Positions 7,828-15,582 of a DNA stretch of 64,000 nt are shown here, in pieces; the first letter of the stretch is position 1, and the number at the start of each line of letters is the position of its first letter. Source of the DNA: Actinomycetes bacterium (GTDB lineage: Bacteria > Actinomycetota > Acidimicrobiia > Acidimicrobiales > RAAP-2). Below the pieces are notes generated by a model. It worked only from the letters and a program-made list of their open reading frames with translations. It did not search any database and had not been told where the DNA came from. The DNA is taken from the NCBI GenBank assembly GCA_021823525.1, contig JAKANY010000007.1, forward strand, positions 1 through 64,000. Direction: 5' to 3'. The position numbers and the translations under genes are program-made.

Positions 7828-8472
7828 GATGGATCCACGCTAGCGACCGCCACCGCGCTGCTGCAGGCGGGCAGCCGACGCGACAAGAGGTCCGCGGCCC
7901 TGGTGCGCGGGGCCCTCGTCGCGCCCGATCCCCGGCTGCGGGTGCTCGCCCTGCGCGCGGCCGGTCAGCGCGCGCTGCTGGCGAGTGACGACCTGGCCCG
8001 CGCCCTCGGCGACGACGACGCCGAGGTCCGTCGCGAGGCGCTCGACCAGCTGGCGCGCCGTGACGACCCGGCCGACCCGCTCGGCCAGATCGTCACCGCG
8101 CTGGGCGACCGCGACCCCCTGACCGCCGAGGCCGCCGCGTTCGCCCTCGGCGAGCGCGGCGGTCCGGGCGCACTGGACGCGCTGGCCACGACGGCGCGCG
8201 AGCACGCCGATCCTCGATGCCGCGAGGCGGCGGTCGCGGCGCTGGGCAGCCTGGGCGACCCCCGCGGCGCCGCCGCGGTCCTCGCGGCGCTCGACGATCG
8301 CCCCAGCGTGCGCCGGCGGGCCGTGGTCGCCCTGGCGGCCTTCGAGGGACCCGAGATCGAGGCCGCCTGGGAGCGCGCGCGCAGCGACCGGGACTGGCAG
8401 GTCCGCGCCGCTGCGGCGTCGCTGCTGGGAGAGGACGCCCCTCCCGAGGACGACGGCGACACGGACGCCTAG
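7822..8472 (+). CDS. HEAT-repeat protein
   Basis: A 216-residue protein built of repeated helical units of about 31 residues, such as DDDAEVRREALDQLARR, ADPRCREAAVAALGSLGD and DRPSVRRRAVVALAAFEGPE, typical of HEAT or PBS-lyase-like repeats. Such proteins are usually scaffolds for protein binding. The acidic C-terminus (EDAPPEDDGDTDA) is probably disordered. The start is uncertain: the GTG at 7822 lies before the repeat region, and a later GTG near 7902 would also keep every repeat. The gene ends with a 4-base convergent overlap with the MreB-like gene. Confidence 0.7.
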   Translation: MHDGSTLATATALLQAGSRRDKRSAALVRGALVAPDPRLRVLALRAAGQRALLASDDLARALGDDDAEVRREALDQLARRDDPADPLGQIVTALGDRDPLTAEAAAFALGERGGPGALDALATTAREHADPRCREAAVAALGSLGDPRGAAAVLAALDDRPSVRRRAVVALAAFEGPEIEAAWERARSDRDWQVRAAAASLLGEDAPPEDDGDTDA

Positions 8473-9470
8473 CGGTCGGCCTCTCGGAACAGCGCGTGGA
8501 GGCGCGACATCTCGTCCAGGCACATCTGCAGCCCCCGTACGATGACAAGCTCGGGATCGGCGGCCACGCGCACGTCGACGCCCGTCTCGCGGGCCAGCAC
8601 CTCGGCGAAGTCCCGTAGCCGAGCGTGCCCCCCGACCAGCGTCATGCCCCGGGCGCTCACGTCCTGGGAGAGGTCCGGCGGCGCCTCGGCCAGGGCCTCT
8701 TGCACCATGGCGGTCGCGGCGTGCACGACGTCGGCGACGGCCTCGTCGACCAGCTCGGCATCCACGTCGACCTCCACCAGCTCGCCCGCCTCGACGGTTC
8801 GGGCCATCACGCGCTCGCGCTGGGGGCTGGCGTGCCCGCGCGCCGAGCCCAGCAGCACCTTGAGGCGCTCGGCGGTGGTGGGGGCGATCACGACGCCGAA
8901 GCGGTGACGCAGCCGGGTGGCGATCGCCGCGTCGACGTCGCTGCCGCCCTGGCGGCGCGCCGAGCGCGTCACAATCCCGCCCAGCGACAGCACCGTTGAC
9001 TCCGAGGCGCCCGCGCCCAGGACCGTCACCGCCGAGCCGACGGGCTCCTGGACCGGGAGCCCCAGTCCGATGCCGGCGGCCAGGGGTGCCTCGAGGAGGC
9101 TGACCTCTCGGGCACCTGCCTGGATCGCCGCCTGACGCAGCGCGCGGCGCTCGATCGCCGTGGCCAGCGACGGCACGCTCATCACCACGCGCGCCCGGCT
9201 CAGCGCGGACACTCCCGCGCGGTCGAACAGCCCCGACACCAGCCGGGCCGTCACGTCGAAGTCGATCGTGGCGCCCTGGGCCAGGGGCCGGAACGCCACG
9301 ATGTGCCGGCTGGTCCGCGCGACGAGGTCACTCGCGCCCTCACCGACGTCGACGACCTCGCCGGATCGCGTGTCGATGGCGACCACCGTGGGCTCGTCGA
9401 AGACGATGCCCGCCGACGTGGCCACGCGGGAGTTCGCTGTGCCGATGTCCATTGCCACGTCGGTTGCCAC
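8469..9470 (-). CDS. MreB-like actin homologue
   Basis: A 333-residue MreB/Mbl-family ATPase. The phosphate-1 motif is MDIGTANSRVA near the N-terminus, and the adenosine and C-terminal parts (GMTLVGGHARLRDF, DPELVIVRGLQMCLDE) follow the family order. MreB forms membrane-bound filaments that place wall-synthesis enzymes. The usual partners mreC, mreD, pbp2 and rodA are absent nearby, so this is a solitary, rather divergent paralogue and may have another role. The GTG at 9470 has TAACAT six bases upstream. A degenerate HtrA/PDZ membrane protein diverges from it across 57 bases. Confidence 0.85.
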   Translation of the reverse strand: MATDVAMDIGTANSRVATSAGIVFDEPTVVAIDTRSGEVVDVGEGASDLVARTSRHIVAFRPLAQGATIDFDVTARLVSGLFDRAGVSALSRARVVMSVPSLATAIERRALRQAAIQAGAREVSLLEAPLAAGIGLGLPVQEPVGSAVTVLGAGASESTVLSLGGIVTRSARRQGGSDVDAAIATRLRHRFGVVIAPTTAERLKVLLGSARGHASPQRERVMARTVEAGELVEVDVDAELVDEAVADVVHAATAMVQEALAEAPPDLSQDVSARGMTLVGGHARLRDFAEVLARETGVDVRVAADPELVIVRGLQMCLDEMSRLHALFREADR

Positions 9471-9476
9471 GCGACG

Positions 9477-9482
9477 ATGTTA
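9477..9482 (-). promoter_or_regulatory. -10 hexamer TAACAT for the leaderless mreB-like gene
   Basis: TAACAT is six bases before the GTG at 9470. The identical hexamer and spacing occur before hutG (24859-24864). Confidence 0.5.
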
Positions 9483-9513
9483 GGCCGACCGGTTTTTCGC
9501 CCGAGGCGCTCGG

Positions 9514-9519
9514 TAGCCT
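9514..9519 (+). promoter_or_regulatory. -10 hexamer TAGCCT for the PDZ protein gene
   Basis: TAGCCT lies 8 bases before the GTG at 9528, slightly longer than the usual spacer in this window; no Shine-Dalgarno is seen. Confidence 0.35.
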
Positions 9520-9527
9520 GGTCAGTC

Positions 9528-10607
9528 GTGACGGGAGCGGCCGCGCGCGGGAGACCCTGGCGACGGCGGCGGGCGGCGCCGCCGGACCCCGAGACCCGGA
9601 CCTGGCTGCATCCCAGCGAGCTCCCCGATTTCGGCGCTCTGCCCACCCAGCCCGGACCGGCACCGCCGCGCGGCGTCCGGTGGGCTGGCGTGATCCTGAT
9701 CCTGGCGGTGACGGGCCTGGCCGCCGCCCTGGCCACGGCCCGGACATCGGTCCCCCCCGACCAGCCGCTGACCGCCAACACGGCGGCGCGGCTCGCCGCG
9801 ATGCCCGCGGGCGTGCGGGTCGTGGCCGCGCGCACCGTCGACCTGTCCTTCACGCTGCCCGACCACGTGACCACCACCTCGGCGCTGGTCCTCCCGGGGG
9901 GCCTGGCGGTGACGCCCACCCCGATCCCCGCTACGGCGCTGGTCACCGCGTGGACGGTGCGCCAGGGCACGTTCGCGGCGACCTGGGTGGGACACGACGC
10001 CGTCATGGGCTTCACGATCGTGCGCCTCGCGCGCGTGGTGCCCGCACCCCGGCTCGGACCGCTGCCGGCGGACAGTGCCGTGACGGCGCTGTCGCCGATC
10101 ATCTCGGGCCCGCAAGCCCGGGCCCGCTTCACGTGGGCGTCCACGACGCTGGGCGACCCCGTGACCCACGCCGCCGGGGTCGTCAGCTACCTCGCCACGC
10201 CCTCGGTGGCGAACCTCGACGGGGTCCCGGGCGCGCTGGCGGTCGATGCCGATGGCGACGTCGTCGCGGTCCTGGGCGCCCAGGGTCAGTGGTTCGCCTC
10301 GCGCTTCGTCGCGCGCGTGGCGCAGATCGTCGCCACCGGCCACGGCTGCCACGCGAGCCTCAACGTCGCCACCGCGAGCGCGCAGGGCGGCGGCGCGCAG
10401 GTGACCAACGTGCCACTGGCGAGCCAGGCGCGCGGGCATCTCGACGTGGGCGACGTCATCACCGCCATCGACGGGCACCCCATCGACTCGACGAGCGCGC
10501 TGGCCACCTACCTCTATCTCACTGCGGCGGGCGGCCGCGCGACGCTGACGGTCCTGCGCGGCACCGTGACTCACGCCGTGGTCGTGCCGCTGGCCTGCGG
10601 CCTCTAG
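9528..10607 (+). CDS. Membrane-anchored HtrA-like protein with PDZ domain and degenerate protease fold
   Basis: A 359-residue protein with a basic, Pro-rich cytoplasmic N-terminus, one membrane segment (about 52-72), an extracytoplasmic region resembling a trypsin-like HtrA domain, and a C-terminal PDZ domain (about 275-355, with GHLDVGDVITAIDGHPID). The segment LDGVPGALAVDADGDVVAVLG lines up with the HtrA active-site region, where GNSGGPL is expected; the serine is missing, so proteolysis is unlikely. It may bind peptides or act as an envelope sensor. The GTG at 9528 was chosen because upstream codons run into the divergent mreB-like gene and TAGCCT precedes it. The next gene starts 9 bases after its stop. 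Confidence 0.65.
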   Translation: MTGAAARGRPWRRRRAAPPDPETRTWLHPSELPDFGALPTQPGPAPPRGVRWAGVILILAVTGLAAALATARTSVPPDQPLTANTAARLAAMPAGVRVVAARTVDLSFTLPDHVTTTSALVLPGGLAVTPTPIPATALVTAWTVRQGTFAATWVGHDAVMGFTIVRLARVVPAPRLGPLPADSAVTALSPIISGPQARARFTWASTTLGDPVTHAAGVVSYLATPSVANLDGVPGALAVDADGDVVAVLGAQGQWFASRFVARVAQIVATGHGCHASLNVATASAQGGGAQVTNVPLASQARGHLDVGDVITAIDGHPIDSTSALATYLYLTAAGGRATLTVLRGTVTHAVVVPLACGL

Positions 10608-10610
10608 GTT
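10605..10610 (+). promoter_or_regulatory. -10 hexamer TAGGTT for the leaderless DUF2342-like gene; overlaps a stop codon
   Basis: TAGGTT lies six bases before the GTG at 10617, and its TAG is the stop codon of the upstream PDZ gene. Confidence 0.5.
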
Positions 10611-10616
10611 GGGGTT

Positions 10617-11735
10617 GTGACCAGTCCCTTCGGGCCGCTCTTCGACGACCTGCTCCGGCTCCTCCACGGCCAGGGACCCGACGCGTGGTTCGACTCGGCC
10701 ACCCAGCTGGCCCTGTCGATCGCGCGCGGCAGCGACGGCGACCCGAATCCGGCCCCCGCCGAGCGCCAGCGCCTCGAGGCGCTCACCCCCCTGGTCGCGC
10801 GCCGCCTCGACGCGCTGATGGGCGTGGCCGTGGCGTCCGAGGTCTCCTACGTGACGCGCTCGGGTCTGACCCTGGCCGCGCTGGCGCAGTGGCGTCCCCT
10901 CCTCGCCCCGGTGCTCGCCGCGACGTTGCCTGCCCTCCCCGACGCCGAGGGCGTCGACGCCATGGCGCAGATGCTCTCGGCCCTCGGCCCCCTGCTGATG
11001 GGGATGCAGCTGGGATCGGTCGCGGGCCACTTCTCGGAGCGGGCCTGGTCACTCGCCGCCCTCCCGCTGCCGCGCGTGGACGACGAGCGGCGCATCGCGG
11101 TCAACAACGTCGCGGCGTTCGCCGAGGCGTGGTCTCTCACACACGACGAGGTCGCGACCTTCGCCCTGGCCCACGAGCAGATCGCGTCCCTGGTGCTCAC
11201 ACGGCCCGGGACCGGCGACGCCCTGCGGGCGCTGCTGCTCGACTCGGTCCGCGAGGCGGCGGCCTTCCAGGGTGACATCGTCGGGCGGCTGCGCGACGCG
11301 CTGGGCGACGCGGGAGCCGACGTCAGCGAGATGCTGGCCCACCCCGAGTCGCTCCTCGAGGGCCTCGAAGCCCCCGCCGACGGCCCGGCGGCGCGCGCGA
11401 TCAATGCAGCGACGGCCGCGCTGCTCGCCTTCTTCGACGCGGTGGCGCTGGAGATCACCACGGCGATCATGGGGCCGCGACCCGCCCTCGAGGAGGCCTA
11501 CCGACGCCACCGGCTGCTCGACGCCCGCGGCGAGGACGCGGCGGCGGCCCTCTTCGGCGTCGCCACCCAGGGACCGCACCACGAGGAGGCGCGCGACTTC
11601 GTGGCGGCTCTGGTGGCCGACAACGGCTTCGGGGTGTTCGACGCACTCCTGCGCGTCGACGGGCTGCCCAGCCCCGAGGAACTCGCTGCGCCGACCCAGT
11701 GGCTCGCGCGCGTGTCCTCGTCGCCGCTGGCCTGA
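10617..11735 (+). CDS. DUF2342-like (zincin-fold) protein with incomplete metal motif
   Basis: A 372-residue protein whose layout and neighbourhood (UPF0182 and PDZ-Lon genes nearby) suggest the DUF2342 family, annotated as zinc-dependent metalloproteases or F420-associated hydrolases in actinobacteria. Where the family carries HExxH, this protein has FALAHEQIASL: the first His and Glu are present, but the second His is replaced by Ala. It may therefore be inactive or use other ligands. The rest is mostly helical and Ala/Leu-rich, with a glycine- and methionine-rich stretch (LLMGMQLGSVAGHF). The assignment rests on overall pattern and synteny rather than an intact motif. Confidence 0.55.
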   Translation: MTSPFGPLFDDLLRLLHGQGPDAWFDSATQLALSIARGSDGDPNPAPAERQRLEALTPLVARRLDALMGVAVASEVSYVTRSGLTLAALAQWRPLLAPVLAATLPALPDAEGVDAMAQMLSALGPLLMGMQLGSVAGHFSERAWSLAALPLPRVDDERRIAVNNVAAFAEAWSLTHDEVATFALAHEQIASLVLTRPGTGDALRALLLDSVREAAAFQGDIVGRLRDALGDAGADVSEMLAHPESLLEGLEAPADGPAARAINAATAALLAFFDAVALEITTAIMGPRPALEEAYRRHRLLDARGEDAAAALFGVATQGPHHEEARDFVAALVADNGFGVFDALLRVDGLPSPEELAAPTQWLARVSSSPLA

Positions 11736-11748
11736 GGCCCCGGGGCAA

Positions 11749-12033
11749 CTAGGCCGGGGTCTCCTCCTCGTAGCCGAGGAGCCACTCGACGATCAGCCCC
11801 TCGCGCTCCGCGTCGCGGTTGACGCGCTCGCGGTTGCGGCGGAACTGCGGGTCGTGGGGCGGGAGGTAGCGCAGGCGCGCGTCGATCCGGTCGACGAAGG
11901 CCTGGATCTGCTCCTCGTCCCCGAAGACCATGCGACACTCCCAGTGGGGCGCCACCGGTCCCAGGTAGATCACCTGGACGTGGCCGACGGGCTCGAGGAC
12001 CTCGGTGGCGTCGGCGGTGGGGACGTGGCTCAT
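11749..12033 (-). CDS. Conserved-looking small protein of unknown function
   Basis: A 94-residue soluble protein with no domain I recognise. It has a central segment VQVIYLGPVAPHWECRMVFGD, then a helical part (EEQIQAFVDRIDARL) and an acidic C-terminus (LLGYEEETPA). The ATG at 12033 has a ribosome site (GAGAGGAG) and a possible -10 (TAGACT, 12052-12057), so it looks expressed from a normal leadered mRNA. It diverges from the first whiB gene across 135 bases that hold both promoters. Confidence 0.6.
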   Translation of the reverse strand: MSHVPTADATEVLEPVGHVQVIYLGPVAPHWECRMVFGDEEQIQAFVDRIDARLRYLPPHDPQFRRNRERVNRDAEREGLIVEWLLGYEEETPA

Positions 12034-12168
12034 TGCGCTCCTCTCGCCCCCAGTCTACCCCTCGGCGCCGCGGCGCCCCCGGGCCGGTCCCACGAACTTC
12101 CGGGCTAACTTTACGCATTCCTTAGGGTTGGCTGGCTACGCTGGCCCCGTCGAGGGAAAGGAGGTCGG

Positions 12169-12411
12169 ATGCCTACCGAGTGGATGGCCGACGGGACGTG
12201 CCGCGAGCACCCCGCCGAGGTCTTCTTCCCGCGCGACGGGCTGGGCGTGATCCGGGCACAGCGCATCTGCGCCACCTGCCCGGTGGCGGCCCCGTGCCTC
12301 GAGTACGCGCTGGACAACCACATCGACCACGGCGTGTGGGGCGGCAAGAGCGAGCGCGAGCGCCGCCGGCTCCAGCGCACCCGCCGTCGCCAAGGCGCCG
12401 AACGGCCCTGA
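12169..12411 (+). CDS. WhiB-family iron-sulfur transcription factor (first copy)
   Basis: An 80-residue WhiB protein. The four cluster ligands are C11, C34, C37 and C43 (spacing Cx22Cx2Cx5C). The G-W-rich turn GVWGG follows at 55-59, and the C-terminus is basic (SERERRRLQRTRRR) for DNA or sigma-factor contact. WhiB proteins bind a [4Fe-4S] cluster that responds to oxygen and nitric oxide, and partner the main sigma factor. A very strong ribosome site (AAAGGAGG) precedes the ATG. It is followed after 3 bases by the formiminotransferase gene, so the two are probably cotranscribed. A second, different WhiB gene lies at 13230-13505. Confidence 0.93.
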   Translation: MPTEWMADGTCREHPAEVFFPRDGLGVIRAQRICATCPVAAPCLEYALDNHIDHGVWGGKSERERRRLQRTRRRQGAERP

Positions 12412-12414
12412 GCC

Positions 12415-13242
12415 GTGTTCGAGTGCGTGGTCAACGTCTCGGAGGGACGCGACCTCGCCCTGCTCGATGAGCTCTCGATCGCCAGCGGGTCCTCGCTGCG
12501 CGATCGGCACGCTGACGCCGACCACCACCGCAGTGTCTTCACCCTCATCAACGAGCGCGACGCGCTGGTGGACGACGTCCACCACCTCGTGGCCGCGGCC
12601 CTCGAGCGCATCGACCTGAGCGCGCACCACGGCGTGCACCCGCGACTGGGATCGGTAGACGTGGTCCCCTACGTCGCCCTGGGAGACGAGGATCCCGGCG
12701 AGGCCTGTCGCCTGCGCGACGCGACCGCTCACTGGATCGCCACGACGACGGCCACGCCCGTGTTCCGCTACGGCCCGCGGCCCGACGGCCCGGCCCTCAG
12801 CCTGCCCGCGATCCGCCACCGCGCCTTCACGTCCCTGGACCCCGATGAGGGTCCCGCACCCGACCCGCGCCGCGGGGCCGTGGTCGTGGGCTGTCGGGCT
12901 GTGCTGGTCGCGTGGAACCTGTGGCTGGAGGGCGTCACGATCGACGAGGCGCGCGAGCTGGCCGACCTGGTGCGCTCGAGCGCCGTGCGCGCGCTCGCCT
13001 TCCCGGTGGCGGGGGCGATCCAGGTGAGCTGCAACCTGCTCGACCCGCTGCGCGAGCCGCCCTCGGTCGTCTACGACCTCGTGGCTGCGGCCACCACGGG
13101 CTGCATCGCCCGGACCGAGCTCGTTGGCCTGGCGCCCGCAGCGCTGCTCGCGCGCGAGGATCCCGGCCGCTGGGGCGAGCTCGACCTGGACGCCGCGCGC
13201 ACCATCGAGGCTCGCGCCGGCGTGGCCGCCTATCCGGCCTGA
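12415..13242 (+). CDS. Formiminotransferase (FtcD N-terminal-type domain)
   Basis: A 275-residue protein equal to the formiminotransferase half of FTCD. It would move the formimino group from formiminoglutamate to tetrahydrofolate, the last step of one histidine-degradation route. It starts FECVVNVSEGRD, typical of the family, and has VHPRLGSVDVVP, which matches the family motif that carries the catalytic His. No cyclodeaminase domain is fused. The GTG start is 3 bases after the whiB stop, so expression depends on the whiB transcript. Its end overlaps the convergent second whiB gene by 13 bases. The main hut genes lie 4-12 kb away on the other strand. Confidence 0.85.
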   Translation: MFECVVNVSEGRDLALLDELSIASGSSLRDRHADADHHRSVFTLINERDALVDDVHHLVAAALERIDLSAHHGVHPRLGSVDVVPYVALGDEDPGEACRLRDATAHWIATTTATPVFRYGPRPDGPALSLPAIRHRAFTSLDPDEGPAPDPRRGAVVVGCRAVLVAWNLWLEGVTIDEARELADLVRSSAVRALAFPVAGAIQVSCNLLDPLREPPSVVYDLVAAATTGCIARTELVGLAPAALLAREDPGRWGELDLDAARTIEARAGVAAYPA

Positions 13243-13505
13243 GAGCGGCGCTCCAGCGCACGCGCCCGGCGCAGCCGCCGCCGCTCGCGCTCGCTCAGGC
13301 CGCCCCAGATGCCGAACTTCTCGCCGTTGTCCAGCGCGTACTCGAGGCACTCCTCGCGCACGACGCAGCCCCGGCAGACCTCCTTGGCCTCACGAGTCGA
13401 GGCGCCGCGCTCGGGGAAGAACAGGTCGGGGTCGACACCCATGCAGTTCGAGCGCGCCTGCCACCCCCGGTCCTCCAGGCCACTGAGCAATGCAATGATC
13501 TCCAC
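13230..13505 (-). CDS. WhiB-family iron-sulfur transcription factor (second copy)
   Basis: A 91-residue WhiB protein with cluster ligands C21, C44, C47 and C53, the GIWGG turn and a basic tail (SERERRRLRRARALERR). The core SNCMGVDPDLFFPERG resembles the essential WhiB1/WhiB2 type more than the first copy does. The GTG at 13505 was chosen because GGAGGG lies 5 bases upstream; a GTG seven codons earlier has no ribosome site. A perfect 16-bp palindrome sits 24-39 bases upstream of the start. It converges on the formiminotransferase gene, so two WhiB genes bracket it. Confidence 0.93.
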   Translation of the reverse strand: MEIIALLSGLEDRGWQARSNCMGVDPDLFFPERGASTREAKEVCRGCVVREECLEYALDNGEKFGIWGGLSERERRRLRRARALERRSQAG

Positions 13506-13528
13506 TCGTCCCTCCGCGGACCGCACAC

Positions 13529-13544
13529 CGGTGTAATTACACCG
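13529..13544 (-). promoter_or_regulatory. Perfect 16-bp palindrome upstream of the second whiB gene
   Basis: CGGTGTAATTACACCG is a perfect palindrome between the second whiB start and the end of the VWA gene, in an unusually AT-rich patch of 82 bases. A possible promoter on the minus strand (TTGCAT, 18 bases, CACAAT) would place the palindrome at the start of the transcript, a good position for a repressor. The binding protein is unknown; WhiB autoregulation or a TetR/GntR-type dimer are possibilities. Confidence 0.55.
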
Positions 13545-13587
13545 TTGTCATTGTGTCCACGTCGGGCCGCCCAATGCAAATGAAACT

Positions 13588-15582
13588 TTAAGAATCTCGC
13601 GGAGAGGAGCGCCGGCGCACGTAGTCGTCCAGGACGAAGCGCCCTAGCTCTCCAGCATCGGTGAAGAAGGTCCGCCCGTGGTTGACGCGCGCGATCTGGT
13701 CGACGAAGGGGAACTGGCTGCGCTCGAGGTCGAGCGCGAAGGTGTTGATCACGATGCCCGCACGCGTGCAGCGCACGACCTCGGCCATCGTGCGCTCGAG
13801 GGTCTCGCGCACGGGGGGCCAGGCGAAGAACGGCGTGCCCTCGTCGTCGAGGTGCGCGGTGGGCTCGCCGTCGGTGACGACCACGATCTGGCGCTCGCCC
13901 GGGCGTGCGACCAGCAGGTGGCGCGCCAGGGCGAGGGCGTGCTGGAGGTTCGTTCCGTACGCACCGTCGATGCCCAGCATCGCGACGTCCTCGAGGGCCA
14001 GTTGCGTGGCGCGCTGCCCGAAGCCCACGAGCGCGAGGTAGTCGCGGGGATAGCGCGTGCGGATCAGCGTCGTCAGGGCCAGCACCATCTTCTTGGCCGG
14101 TGCCAGGTTCCCCCGCATGCCCATCGACAGCGACAGGTCGATGGCCACGACCGTCGCACTGGTGCGCGCGGCCCCCTCCGGCTCGATCATGAGGTCCTGG
14201 ACGCTGAGGCGCACCGGGAGGCCCGGACCCGAGCGCGCCAGCGCGTTGCGCAAGGTCGCCGACAGATGCACGTCAAGGGGATCTCCCGGCTCGTAGGGCC
14301 GCGGGAGCTCCTCGTGCTCGCCGCCGCGCGTGCCGGTTCGCGCGTGCTGGCCGAGCAGTCCGGCGGGCTCGCGGCGCTCGAAGAGCTCCCGCAGCGCCCG
14401 CTCGCCGATCCGCCGCGTCCCGCGCGCCGTCAGGCGCAGCCGGCCCTCACGGTGCTCGAGGAGCCCCTCGGTGCGCAGAGCTCGCGTGGCGCGCGCCAGT
14501 CGGTCCACGGACGCCGCGAGGTCGGGCCCGAGCTGGGACGCCACGGCCTCGATGTCGACTTCGCCCAGCGCGTCGCGCGGGCGCTCCCCGCCCAGCAGGG
14601 ACTCGAGGTCGGCCAACCGGCCGATCTCGGCGCTGGCCTCGGAGGCTGCCGTCAGGTCCGACGCCTCGCCCCGCTGGCGCACGGCGCGGGACCAGTCGAT
14701 GTCGGGGGTGGCGCGCCGGAGGTTCGACGTGAGGCGCTGGACCGACCAGGCCAGGTCCACGTCGTCGAGCACGCTCTCGACGAGGGCGGCCAGCTCCGCG
14801 CGCTGCTCGGCGCTCAGCGAGCGCATCATCGCCTCGGCGGCCGCCACCCGCTCGGCCAGCTGGCGCACGACGTCGTCGAGCGACGTCGCCCCCGGGAAGA
14901 GGTCACCGTAGCGCGCCAGGAACTCGTCCTCGCCGGTGCCCAGCTCCTCGCCGCGCGCGCGCCGCTCGAGCAGGGCCGACAGGTCGTCCATCATCGTGCG
15001 CACGCGGGCCAGCGCCGCCGGGTCCGGGTCGCTCAGCGCCGCGCGCGCCGCCGCCACGTACGCGCCGGCCGCGTCGGCGCGCACCTCGGCCAGCAGCTGG
15101 TCGAAGGCCTCGCGCGCCTCGCTCGAGACGAACGCGTAGGTCTGCAGTCCCGTCAGGCGCTCGGGCACGGACGCACCCATCAGCGAGCGCGCCACGCGCT
15201 GGTCGCTCACGTAGCGCTCGGTCACCTCCCGGCGGCGCTCGTCGCCGCTGGCGTCGGCCGCACGCGCGAGATCTTCGAGAGCCGCGTCCTCGATCTCGTC
15301 GATGCGATCGAGGCGCTCGCGGTAGCGCTCGAGCACGCCCGAGGGGTCCGCGGCGCGCTCGAGCTCGCGGCGGCGCGCGCGGACCCTCTCGAGCAGCTCG
15401 CGCAGCCCCGTGACGTGCTCCCCGCCCGTCGTGGTGAACCCCTCGCGCACCAGGCGATCGAGCGCTCGCTCGACGTCGCCCGACTCGAGCAGGTCCTCGC
15501 TCAGCCGGTCGAGCAGCTCGGCCGGGTCGAGCTCGTCGTCCTCGCGCTCCGAGCGACGCCGGTAGCGGTAGCGCGCGCTCAC
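13588..15582 (-). CDS. von Willebrand factor A domain protein (partner of MoxR-like ATPase)
   Basis: A 664-residue protein. The first two thirds are charged and helical (ELDPAELLDRLSEDLL..., long Glu/Arg-rich stretches). A C-terminal VWA domain (about 480-650) has an intact MIDAS: DLSLSMG, GTNLQHAL and VTDGEPT. The GTG start overlaps the stop of the MoxR-like gene by 4 bases (GTGA), so the two are translationally coupled. MoxR-VWA pairs work as metal- or cofactor-insertion chaperones and are related to the I and D subunits of magnesium chelatase. The sizes and order resemble the mycobacterial Rv0958/Rv0959 pair. Here they follow hutU and hutI in one coupled series. Confidence 0.85.
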   Translation of the reverse strand: MSARYRYRRRSEREDDELDPAELLDRLSEDLLESGDVERALDRLVREGFTTTGGEHVTGLRELLERVRARRRELERAADPSGVLERYRERLDRIDEIEDAALEDLARAADASGDERRREVTERYVSDQRVARSLMGASVPERLTGLQTYAFVSSEAREAFDQLLAEVRADAAGAYVAAARAALSDPDPAALARVRTMMDDLSALLERRARGEELGTGEDEFLARYGDLFPGATSLDDVVRQLAERVAAAEAMMRSLSAEQRAELAALVESVLDDVDLAWSVQRLTSNLRRATPDIDWSRAVRQRGEASDLTAASEASAEIGRLADLESLLGGERPRDALGEVDIEAVASQLGPDLAASVDRLARATRALRTEGLLEHREGRLRLTARGTRRIGERALRELFERREPAGLLGQHARTGTRGGEHEELPRPYEPGDPLDVHLSATLRNALARSGPGLPVRLSVQDLMIEPEGAARTSATVVAIDLSLSMGMRGNLAPAKKMVLALTTLIRTRYPRDYLALVGFGQRATQLALEDVAMLGIDGAYGTNLQHALALARHLLVARPGERQIVVVTDGEPTAHLDDEGTPFFAWPPVRETLERTMAEVVRCTRAGIVINTFALDLERSQFPFVDQIARVNHGRTFFTDAGELGRFVLDDYVRRRSSPRDS

